From: CAYJAD01 sp964371505
GTDB lineage: Bacteria; Desulfobacterota; Desulfovibrionia; Desulfovibrionales; Desulfovibrionaceae
NCBI GenBank assembly: GCA_964371505.1
Contig: CAYJNG010000128.1
Location: 1 to 6,152 of the forward strand
DNA: 6,152 nt
Direction of reading: 5' to 3'
Of the stretch, positions 1 to 6,152 are shown piece after piece (position 1 is the stretch's first letter; every line of letters begins with the position of its first letter). The notes below the pieces were generated by a model that did not search any database, was not told where the DNA came from, and worked only from the letters and a program-made list of their open reading frames with translations. A program made the translations under genes and the position numbers.

Positions 1-32
1 TAGATAGCTATATGTTTTATTTGTTTTTACAT

Positions 33-60
33 TAACACAATACTAGTACACAAGGTGTTA
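33..60. repeat. Inverted repeat upstream of the first GGDEF-EAL gene, possible operator
   Basis: TAACAC (33-38) and GTGTTA (55-60) are perfect 6-bp inverted arms separated by 16 nt. The spacer contains a second, non-concentric 8-bp palindrome, TACTAGTA (41-48). Spaced arms of this kind can be a dimeric regulator site, and the location just upstream of the first gene would suit control of the pair. In AT-rich DNA a 6-bp repeat can also arise by chance. I found no convincing -35/-10 pair in these 84 bases, so the promoter may lie left of the window. Confidence 0.25.
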
Positions 61-75
61 GAATAGTTCAATTAC

Positions 76-80
76 GGAGA
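76..80 (+). promoter_or_regulatory. Ribosome binding site of the first GGDEF-EAL gene
   Basis: GGAGA lies 4 nt before the ATG at 85. The reading frame has a TAG stop at 64-66, and no other ATG lies between that stop and 85, so this site and start codon fix the N-terminus. Confidence 0.75.
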
Positions 81-84
81 ATTC

Positions 85-2316
85 ATGAGTTTACAGCAGA
101 AAAATCCTCTTACTTTTCTTTGGTTTGGCCTTGGTTTTGCGCTTGTTGTGGCCTTTATGTTCTTTTTTTATAATGACATAAATACAAAACTTGTAAAAAC
201 AGAAATAGAAAGTGTGGAGCTTAACGCCAATCAACAGCAAGCATCTGTGAATGGAGTTATTGATACTCATGCTATTAATTTAGAAAGTATGTCCAATACT
301 TTGTACATTCTTTCTAAAAACCCCGTAGCTGTAGCAGAATATTTACGTAATTTAGAAAAAAACCTTGGTATCGATACCGTGATTTACGTAGAAAAAAACG
401 GTATGGGGCTTCTTTCTAATTTAAAAAATACAGATGTCTCTAAGAATGAAGCATTTTTAAATGCCGCGGAAGGTCAGGTCATGGTGACATCTCCTTATAA
501 ATCTTACTTTTCCGGTAAAAATGTTATTGCTGCAGCGCACCCTATCAATTCAGATAAGGGGATAGTAGGTGTGGTGCTTGTAGAATTTAGCATTGACTAT
601 ATTAAAAAATCCCTCATTGCCCTTGTGGATGAAGCAGATGAAAAGGGTTATTCTGTACTTATAGATGGTAAGGGAGAGGTCATTTGTAGCACCTCTTACA
701 AGGATGAATACTTAGCCCCTTTTTCCAGTGCGCGCTTTGAGGATGGGCTTAGCTATAAACAACATCTTGTTGAAATTTCAAAACGGAAGCCCGAAGGCAG
801 CGGCATGCTGGCTCTTATGGGAAAAGAAAAAAGAATTCTTGAATATCGCCCCATTAACCTTAGGGATTGGTCCATTGTGGTTGTATCTGACGATGTGTCA
901 GATACGCTTATCCGCAGTATCTCTGAAGGCATTCAAATATTACTTATTTTTATTGTTATTTCCTTTTTTATTTTCTTGGCATCCACAATTTATCTTAAGC
1001 GCAAGGGGGTTAAAGACATAGAATCCGTTGCTTTTTATGATGAACTTACTGGCTTATCAAACCTTGTAAGTTTTCGAGAGCAAATGAAAGAAACGCTTAA
1101 GAAAAATCCCACCATGAAATTTGTTATCCAAAAAATGGATATAAAAAACTTCAAAGCCGTTAATGAAATGTTTGGGCATGATGTGGGTAACCGTGTAATA
1201 CAAAAAATTGCAGAAACAACAAAAACCATTACTGAGCCTACCTTTATATGTGCTCGAATTGGTGCTGATGAATTTTTAATGTTTTCTGGTAATGGCTTTT
1301 TAGAGCAAGATGATGCTGCAAGAGAAAACTACGAAGCATACTTTAAAACACTTATCCCAGAACTTGTAGATCATGAGTTTACCTTTAGGTATGGACGTTA
1401 CTTCCTTGAAGAAGGTGAAAGTAATGTTATGGAAATTATTAATAAAGTAAATATGGCACATCATATGGCTAAAGTTCATAATGATAAGAAAATTTATGAA
1501 TATGATGATAAGTTTAAAAAGCGCATTTTGCGCATGGCAGAAATTAACAATAAACGCAAAAATGCCATAGAAAATAAAGAGTTTAAGGTGTATTTGCAAC
1601 CTAAAATGAATATATTTCAAAATAAGATTTGTGGTGCAGAAGCCTTGGTACGCTGGATTGAAAATGATGGAAAAATGGTTTTTCCCGATGAATTTATTCC
1701 TCTTTTTGAAAAAAATGGCTTTATTACACATCTTGATAACTACATCCTTAGAGGTGTTTGTAGGCAAATTAAAATTTGGCTACAAGCCGGTTATAAGGTG
1801 GTACCTATTTCCGTAAACTTCTCTCGTATGCACTTGCAAAATCCTCACTTTGTACAAGAGCTAAAGGCCACGTGCGACTCTTATGGCGACATTCGCCAGT
1901 ATATTGAAGTGGAGCTTACAGAGTCAGCTGCCACAGAAAATGTAGATGATTTAGCAAGAATTTTAAGCGAACTGCACGAAGCAGGCTTTTCCGTAGCCAT
2001 TGACGACTTTGGCGCTGGTTACTCCTCTTTAGGCATGTTGAAGAATTTTACCGTGGATGCACTTAAGCTTGATAAAAGCTTCTTTGATGAAAACAAGGAT
2101 GACTCTCGTGGAGAAGTAGTGGTGCGCGGCATTATTAAAGTAGCAAAAGCTCTTGGTATGAAAGTTGTCGCTGAAGGTATTGAAACAGCAGAACAAGTGG
2201 AATTTTTGAAAAGTATACAGTGTGAAATAGTGCAAGGGTATTATTACGCAAGGCCTATGCCTTTATCTGAGTTTGAGCAATCTTACATGGGAGAATATAA
2301 TGACATTGCCCAATAA
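85..2316 (+). CDS. Membrane dCACHE-like sensor / degenerate GGDEF / EAL protein, predicted c-di-GMP phosphodiesterase
   Basis: This 743-residue protein is a predicted inner-membrane receptor that hydrolyses cyclic di-GMP to pGpG. Seen in order: transmembrane helix 1 (about residues 9-29); an extracytoplasmic double-CACHE-like region (about 35-275) with the typical G-VGVVLVEF strand (160-168) and a membrane-proximal EYRPI...DW segment (253-262); transmembrane helix 2 (283-304); GGDEF domain (about 313-475); EAL domain (about 490-735). There is no HAMP domain. The GGDEF domain begins with YDELTGL (318-324), but its signature is GADEF (393-397), the Asp after GHDVG is Asn369, and no RxxD inhibitory site precedes the signature, so cyclase activity is unlikely. 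The EAL domain looks active: E519 of EAL, N578, E610 and E613 (ELTE), D640-D641 (DDFGAGYSS), K661, E697 and Q717 match the family's metal-binding and catalytic positions. It overlaps the next gene by 17 nt. The ligand is unknown; the domain calls are firm, while activity is inferred. Confidence 0.93.
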   Translation: MSLQQKNPLTFLWFGLGFALVVAFMFFFYNDINTKLVKTEIESVELNANQQQASVNGVIDTHAINLESMSNTLYILSKNPVAVAEYLRNLEKNLGIDTVIYVEKNGMGLLSNLKNTDVSKNEAFLNAAEGQVMVTSPYKSYFSGKNVIAAAHPINSDKGIVGVVLVEFSIDYIKKSLIALVDEADEKGYSVLIDGKGEVICSTSYKDEYLAPFSSARFEDGLSYKQHLVEISKRKPEGSGMLALMGKEKRILEYRPINLRDWSIVVVSDDVSDTLIRSISEGIQILLIFIVISFFIFLASTIYLKRKGVKDIESVAFYDELTGLSNLVSFREQMKETLKKNPTMKFVIQKMDIKNFKAVNEMFGHDVGNRVIQKIAETTKTITEPTFICARIGADEFLMFSGNGFLEQDDAARENYEAYFKTLIPELVDHEFTFRYGRYFLEEGESNVMEIINKVNMAHHMAKVHNDKKIYEYDDKFKKRILRMAEINNKRKNAIENKEFKVYLQPKMNIFQNKICGAEALVRWIENDGKMVFPDEFIPLFEKNGFITHLDNYILRGVCRQIKIWLQAGYKVVPISVNFSRMHLQNPHFVQELKATCDSYGDIRQYIEVELTESAATENVDDLARILSELHEAGFSVAIDDFGAGYSSLGMLKNFTVDALKLDKSFFDENKDDSRGEVVVRGIIKVAKALGMKVVAEGIETAEQVEFLKSIQCEIVQGYYYARPMPLSEFEQSYMGEYNDIAQ
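2289..2294 (+). promoter_or_regulatory. Ribosome binding site inside the first gene that sets the start of the second
   Basis: GGGAGA lies within the last codons of the upstream gene, 5 nt before the ATG at 2300. This favours 2300 over the further upstream in-frame TTG at 2273, which would put translation initiation before this site. Ribosomes ending at the upstream TAA (2314-2316) would stop just past the new start, a layout typical of translational coupling. Confidence 0.7.
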
Positions 2317-4546
2317 TATACATGCCATGGTGACAAGATTTTTAGCAGTGAATACAGCACTTTTGTCAAAAATTCCCTTATTTGTACTCATTGTATGTGT
2401 GATAATGATTATGGTGCTTATTGCATTTATCACTTTTAACCGTAGCATTAACAGTAGCTTAAACCTTACTGATGTGAGTAATATCAGCGCTGTCACAAGC
2501 CAAGAGCAAGCAGCTTTAAATGGTATTATTCAAGGTTCCGTATCAAGTCTTACAAGTATTACTAAAACCCTAGTAACCCTTGAAGAAAATTTTGATGCCA
2601 AGATGGATTTTTTGAAAAATGTGGAAAGGTCTTTAAGTTTTGATGCTATTCTAATGGCAGATACTCATGGCAAGGGTATTCGCTCCACTGGCGAAAAGGT
2701 AGATGTTACTGCAGAGCCCACATTCGTTGAAGCTATAAAAGGCAATATAACGGCTACAGATATTCATCTTTCCCCCATTACGGGGCACGATGTTATCACT
2801 GTGGGGGTGCCCATTCGTGATGGCGGTACTATTACTGGCGCCATCTTAGTAGAATTTTGTACTAAGGTTATGACAGAGTACTTGAAGGCCTATACTGACG
2901 ATGCTGAGTCTGCGTATGTGCTTGATAGTAATGGCTTTACCGTGGCTTCTTCCAGTGATGTGTATAATTCACTTAACTTTTTACGAGAAGCAAGCTTTGC
3001 CAATGGGATGACATACACGCAATTTTTGCAATATGCTACCAAAGCACGTTGGGGAGGCACAAGCTTTACACTTAATAATGAAAAAAGGGTTATTGAGTTT
3101 CGCCCTTTAGATATAAATAATTGGACACTTTTTCTTGTATCCCATGATTTATTGGAAAACCCTGTGCGAAATATTTCAGATAGAGTACAGGCTGTTACTG
3201 CGAGCATGCTTTTTATTTTCTTACTCTTTGGGGCGTATATTGTTTATTTAAAGCGCAAAACCATTAAAGAGGTCAGTAAAATTGCTTTTTATGATGACCT
3301 TACAGGTCTTGCCAATGGAGTAAAATTTAAACAAGACGTGGAAAGCGTTATTAAGAATTTTCCCAATATGAAATACGTCATGCAGAAAATGGATTTAGAA
3401 AACTTTAAAGCCATTAATGAAATGTACGACTACGATATGGGTAACCTAGTTCTTAAAAAAATTGCCGAAGCTTTACAAACCATAGAGGACGATAGCTTTT
3501 TGTGTGCCAGAATAGGCAATGATGAATTTATCATGTTTTCTGCCCATGGATTTTTAGATGATGAAAGCACAAGAAGCACCTTTGAAACTCATTTTCGCTC
3601 ACTTATTCCTGAGCTTGCTACCTATGAGTTTAGCTTTAGGTATGGTCGCTACTTTATACAAAAAGGTGAGCGTGATGTGGCAGATATGATGAACAAAACG
3701 ACCCTTGCTCATAGCATGGCTAAAAGTCTTGGTCATAAAAATACTTGGGATTATGATGATGTTTTTCGGCAAGAGGTTCGTCGTAATACGGAACTCATTA
3801 ACTTGAGCAAAGGTGCCTTGGAAAATAAAGAGTTTATTGTTTATTTACAGCCAAAATATAATATTAAAGAGAAGAAAGTTACCGGCGGTGAAGCTTTGGT
3901 TCGCTGGGTAATGGAAGATGGCTCTTTACTTTTACCAGATAATTTTATTCCAGTTTTTGAACAAAATGGTTTTGTAGTTGAGATTGATTTTTACGTGCTA
4001 AAAACGGTGTGTGCACGCATAAAATCATGGATTGATAAGGGGCATAAAGTTTTACCCATTTCCGTAAACTTTTCACGAGTGCACTTAAAAAATGCTCACT
4101 TTGTTCGCGACATTAAAAATATTTGTGATGCGTATGGGGATATTCGCCATTTTATTGAAGTGGAACTTACAGAAACTGCCGTAACGGAAAATGCTTCAGA
4201 CTTGGCGAAACTTCTGGATGATTTGCACGAAGCTGGTTTTACCGTGGCCATTGACGATTTTGGCGCCGGATATTCCTCCCTTGGCATGCTTAAAGATTTT
4301 AAAGTAGATGTGCTTAAGCTTGACCAGAGTTTCTTTGAAAATAACAATGGGGATATGCGTGGTAATGTGGTGGTTAATGGTATTAGTTCTATTGCCCACC
4401 AATTGGGTATGAAGATTGTAGCAGAAGGTATTGAATTAACAGAACAAGCTGAGCCATTGGAAGCCAATCATTTAGAGCTTGCTCAAGGCTTTTTCTACGC
4501 AAAACCCATGCCCATGGAAGAATTTGAGCAAAAATACTTTGATTAA
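2300..4546 (+). CDS. Second membrane sensor / degenerate GGDEF / EAL protein, paralogue of the upstream gene, predicted c-di-GMP phosphodiesterase
   Basis: This 748-residue protein, counted from the ATG at 2300, repeats the architecture of its neighbour: transmembrane helix 1 (about 24-46), dCACHE-like sensor (about 50-290) with an ITGAILVEF strand (178-186) and EFRPL...NW (266-275), transmembrane helix 2 (about 298-317), GGDEF (about 325-488) and EAL (about 502-745). Catalytic positions sit a constant 12 residues later than in the neighbour: E531 (EAL), N590, E622 and E625 (ELTE), D652-D653 (DDFGAGYSS), K673, E709 and Q729, so phosphodiesterase activity is predicted. The GGDEF domain is more decayed: the signature is GNDEF (406-410), the usual GH before the nucleotide-binding Asp is DY (377-378), that Asp is Asn382, and there is no RxxD site. 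A longer form from TTG at 2273 would add 9 residues. The gene ends just before a terminator, so it is probably last in its transcript. Confidence 0.92.
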   Translation: MTLPNNIHAMVTRFLAVNTALLSKIPLFVLIVCVIMIMVLIAFITFNRSINSSLNLTDVSNISAVTSQEQAALNGIIQGSVSSLTSITKTLVTLEENFDAKMDFLKNVERSLSFDAILMADTHGKGIRSTGEKVDVTAEPTFVEAIKGNITATDIHLSPITGHDVITVGVPIRDGGTITGAILVEFCTKVMTEYLKAYTDDAESAYVLDSNGFTVASSSDVYNSLNFLREASFANGMTYTQFLQYATKARWGGTSFTLNNEKRVIEFRPLDINNWTLFLVSHDLLENPVRNISDRVQAVTASMLFIFLLFGAYIVYLKRKTIKEVSKIAFYDDLTGLANGVKFKQDVESVIKNFPNMKYVMQKMDLENFKAINEMYDYDMGNLVLKKIAEALQTIEDDSFLCARIGNDEFIMFSAHGFLDDESTRSTFETHFRSLIPELATYEFSFRYGRYFIQKGERDVADMMNKTTLAHSMAKSLGHKNTWDYDDVFRQEVRRNTELINLSKGALENKEFIVYLQPKYNIKEKKVTGGEALVRWVMEDGSLLLPDNFIPVFEQNGFVVEIDFYVLKTVCARIKSWIDKGHKVLPISVNFSRVHLKNAHFVRDIKNICDAYGDIRHFIEVELTETAVTENASDLAKLLDDLHEAGFTVAIDDFGAGYSSLGMLKDFKVDVLKLDQSFFENNNGDMRGNVVVNGISSIAHQLGMKIVAEGIELTEQAEPLEANHLELAQGFFYAKPMPMEEFEQKYFD

Positions 4547-4571
4547 CAGCATATTTTATGGCATATAATGA

Positions 4572-4609
4572 AAAAAATACCACTGCATCTTTATACAGTG
4601 GTATTTTTT
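4572..4609 (+). terminator. Rho-independent terminator after the GGDEF-EAL pair
   Basis: The 8-bp perfect stem TACCACTG (4578-4585) / CAGTGGTA (4596-4603) has a 10-nt loop and is followed by six T (4604-4609). Six A (4572-4577) precede the stem, so it extends to 14 bp and could also stop transcription coming from the minus strand. It begins 25 nt after the stop codon of the second gene and separates the pair from guaD. Confidence 0.85.
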
Positions 4610-4667
4610 GTATCCGTACCGTATATATAAATAAATTTGTAAAAACGTATCATCATGGTGTTTATTT
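4610..4667 (+). promoter_or_regulatory. Upstream region of guaD, expected to hold its promoter and ribosome binding site
   Basis: This 58-bp AT-rich stretch lies between the terminator and the guaD ATG. Since the terminator should block read-through, a guaD promoter is expected here or overlapping the hairpin. TTGTAT (4608-4613) and the TATAAA-like run around 4626-4637 are the best elements, but no pair has both good sequence and good spacing. The ribosome binding site is weak, at best GGTG (4657-4660) 7 nt before the start. I see no purine riboswitch aptamer or c-di-GMP riboswitch. Confidence 0.35.
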
Positions 4668-5933
4668 ATGAATTATATACTCAAAGGCAATATTTACTAT
4701 TCCACCTCACGCCATCATGTGCAAATGCATGAAAATGCTTATTTGCCTTGTATTGATGGGAAAAGTGTAGGCGTTTTTGCCTCACTTCCCACGGAGTACG
4801 CTCCGTTACCGCTGTATGATTTTTCGGGTAAAACCATTATTCCGGGGCTTATTGATTTACACACCCATGCCTCACAATACGCTTTTCGAGGCCTTGGCAT
4901 GGATAGTGAGCTTTTAGAATGGTTAAACACCCATGCCTTTGCAGAAGAAGGCAAATTCCATGACCTTGGCTATGCTGAAAAAGCCTATAGATGTTTTGTA
5001 ATGGATATAAAGCAAAGCGCCACTACGCGAGCCTGCATTTTTGCTACATCACACAAAGAGGCCACACTCTTACTCATGCATATGTTAGAAGAAACAGGGC
5101 TGCAAACATATGTGGGTAAGGTAAGTATGGATAGAAATGCTCCTCAATCCATTATGGAAGCGAGTGCACATACTTCTACACAAGAAACGCTAGATTGGAT
5201 AAAGCAATGCAGGCATTTGCAAAATACAAAGGCCATTTTAACGCCGCGTTTTATCCCTGCTTGTTCTGCCGATATTATGAGCGATTTAAGAGATATTTTT
5301 GAAGCGTACGCATTGCCTTTACAGTCGCATTTATCAGAAAATAAACAAGAAATGGCATTGGTTCAAAGGTTATGTCCAGCGTCAAAATTTTATGGCGATG
5401 CGTACAATAGCTATAAGCTTTTTGGGAAGGATATTCCCACCATTATGGCACATTGTGTACATTCTTGTTATGAAGAAGTGGAACTTATGCGAAAAAATAA
5501 GGTTTTTGTGGCTCATTGTCCGCAATCCAATACTAATCTTACTTCAGGCATTGCGCCCATTACATATTACTTAGATAAAAATTTACATGTGGGGCTTGGC
5601 AGTGACATTGGCGCCGGCAGTACGCTTTCTTTATTTCGTGCCATGGTGGATGCCATTCAAGTTTCTAAATTGCGTCACGTGCTGGTGGATTCAACCTTAG
5701 CCCCCCTCACGGTCAATGAGGCTTTTTATTTGGGAACCAAAGGCGGTGGTGCCTTCTTTGGTAAGGTGGGAAGCTTTGAAGAAGGGTATGAGTTCGACGC
5801 CATTGTTATTGATGATGCTCAGATACAGCATCCTCAAGAGCTTACACTGGCGCAAAGATTGGAAAGGGTGATATATTTAAGTGATGATAGGCATATTTTA
5901 GCAAAATTTGTGCAAGGGAAGAACATTTTTTAA
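4668..5933 (+). CDS. guaD: Guanine deaminase (amidohydrolase superfamily)
   Basis: This 421-residue cytosolic zinc enzyme hydrolyses guanine to xanthine and ammonia, feeding purine catabolism or salvage. It is of the amidohydrolase type, not the short cytidine-deaminase-like type of Bacillus, and its length is near the family norm. Visible motifs: PGLIDLHTHASQ (59-70) with metal ligands H65 and H67 and the guanine-contacting Q70; LLEWL with W85; TPRF (192-195) with R194; HLSEN (221-225) with ligand H221 and proton-shuttling E224; MAHC (260-263) with H262; HCPQSN (283-288); GLGSD (309-313) with ligand D313. Roles are assigned by comparison with the human enzyme as I remember it. The C-terminal GGGAFFGKVGSFEEGYEFDA segment closes the barrel and the small beta domain. 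ATG 4668 is chosen because the frame has a TAA at 4632-4634 and no better start between. It lies 121 nt after the preceding gene, across a terminator, so it is probably its own transcription unit. No transporter or xanthine dehydrogenase gene is visible beside it. Confidence 0.95.
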   Translation: MNYILKGNIYYSTSRHHVQMHENAYLPCIDGKSVGVFASLPTEYAPLPLYDFSGKTIIPGLIDLHTHASQYAFRGLGMDSELLEWLNTHAFAEEGKFHDLGYAEKAYRCFVMDIKQSATTRACIFATSHKEATLLLMHMLEETGLQTYVGKVSMDRNAPQSIMEASAHTSTQETLDWIKQCRHLQNTKAILTPRFIPACSADIMSDLRDIFEAYALPLQSHLSENKQEMALVQRLCPASKFYGDAYNSYKLFGKDIPTIMAHCVHSCYEEVELMRKNKVFVAHCPQSNTNLTSGIAPITYYLDKNLHVGLGSDIGAGSTLSLFRAMVDAIQVSKLRHVLVDSTLAPLTVNEAFYLGTKGGGAFFGKVGSFEEGYEFDAIVIDDAQIQHPQELTLAQRLERVIYLSDDRHILAKFVQGKNIF

Positions 5934-5952
5934 TGCTGCCTTCTTAAAAAAT
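5925..5952. repeat. AT-only inverted repeat at the guaD stop codon, possible weak terminator
   Basis: ATTTTTTAA (5925-5933, including the guaD stop codon) and TTAAAAAAT (5944-5952) form perfect 9-bp arms around a 10-nt loop. It sits where guaD and the minus-strand gene converge, the right place for a shared terminator. However, the stem has no G-C pair and no clean T-run follows it on the plus strand, so the function is doubtful. Confidence 0.3.
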
Positions 5953-5954
5953 AT

Positions 5955-6152
5955 TTACAAAGCTGATATGTAACCTTGCTTTAATTGTAATACAAAGTCT
6001 TTAAAGGCTTGTTTGTCTTCATATAATAGGCGAGCTTTATGCACAGTTTCAGCATCAAGTAACTGTGCGGGGAGCGCAACAGAAGAAGATTCCGCGAGCG
6101 TTTTTCTCCATGTATCTTGGGATTGTTTTTGAAACCACCAAGGGTGTTGCTG
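5955..6152 (-). CDS. C-terminal fragment of an unrecognised protein, cut by the window edge
   Basis: On the minus strand an open frame enters at the window edge (6152) and runs 65 codons to a TAA at 5957-5955, only 21 nt beyond the convergent end of guaD. The visible part starts QQHPWWFQKQSQ, has a middle segment WRKTLAESSS, and ends in a likely amphipathic helix, FKDFVLQLKQGYISAL. It is hydrophilic, with no membrane segment and no catalytic motif that I recognise. Support comes from the uninterrupted frame, plausible amino-acid composition, and a stop placed neatly at the gene junction. The start and most of the protein lie outside the window. I do not assign a function. Confidence 0.65.
   Translation of the reverse strand, partial: QQHPWWFQKQSQDTWRKTLAESSSVALPAQLLDAETVHKARLLYEDKQAFKDFVLQLKQGYISAL

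Noticed and set aside
1..84. A sigma-70 promoter for the first gene
   Set aside because: TTTACA (26-31) and TAGAAT (59-64) exist, but they are separated by 27 nt. No pair has acceptable spacing, so I do not call a promoter; it may lie left of the window.
1300..1767. A 155-codon minus-strand open frame inside the first GGDEF-EAL gene
   Set aside because: It lies wholly antisense to well-conserved GGDEF and EAL coding sequence and reads as low-complexity, Phe/Ile/Asn-rich sequence, as expected from the complement of AT-rich codons.
4096..4467. A 123-codon minus-strand open frame inside the second gene's EAL domain
   Set aside because: It covers the conserved catalytic part of the EAL domain on the other strand, is Ser-rich, and has no recognisable domain. 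The sense frame explains the sequence fully.
85..4546. The two GGDEF-EAL genes as a recent duplication or an assembly artefact
   Set aside because: Protein identity is moderate, the sensors are strongly diverged, and codons differ even in identical protein blocks. These are distinct, old paralogues, not a duplicated contig segment.
4547..4667. Possible purine or c-di-GMP riboswitch before guaD
   Set aside because: The 121-nt gap contains only the terminator hairpin and AT-rich sequence. The conserved core and three-way junction of a purine aptamer are absent, and nothing resembles the GEMM c-di-GMP motif.
5299..5574. A 91-codon plus-strand open frame within guaD
   Set aside because: It overlaps the metal-binding HLSEN, MAHC and HCPQSN region of guaD in another frame and has no family features.

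Overview
The window holds two tandem, overlapping genes for membrane-anchored cyclic-di-GMP signalling proteins. They are followed by a strong intrinsic terminator, a separately transcribed guanine deaminase gene (guaD), and the C-terminal end of an unrecognised gene on the opposite strand that runs off the right edge. Nearly every base is explained by these four genes. There is no tRNA, rRNA, insertion sequence, CRISPR array or prophage signal.

Organism: the DNA is AT-rich. The guanine deaminase has the sequence style I associate from memory with anaerobic Firmicutes (Clostridia or Negativicutes). The degenerate GGDEF-EAL proteins also fit that group. Arginine codons are mixed (CGT, CGC and AGA), which fits Negativicutes better than typical Clostridia, and an AT-rich anaerobic proteobacterium is not excluded. 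This assignment is inference.

Layout: 1-84 is a short upstream region with an in-frame stop, an inverted repeat and a ribosome binding site. 85-2316 and 2300-4546 encode two paralogues of 743 and 748 residues, each built as TM - extracellular dCACHE-like sensor - TM - degenerate GGDEF - EAL. They overlap by 17 nt, so they are almost certainly co-transcribed and probably translationally coupled. 4572-4609 is a rho-independent terminator. 4668-5933 is guaD. 5955-6152 on the minus strand is a 65-residue C-terminal fragment converging on guaD.

How it may work: both paralogues keep every catalytic residue expected of an EAL phosphodiesterase, while their GGDEF domains have lost the signature (GADEF and GNDEF) and other nucleotide-binding positions. 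The sequence therefore predicts two receptors that degrade c-di-GMP in response to outside signals, possibly as a heterodimer, with the GGDEF domains serving as regulatory or dimerisation modules. The sensor parts have diverged much more than the EAL parts, which suggests different ligands. GuaD would convert guanine to xanthine for purine salvage or catabolism. Its link to the c-di-GMP pair is adjacency only, because a terminator separates them. I see no clearly novel system here; the overlapping pair of phosphodiesterase receptors is the most interesting item.
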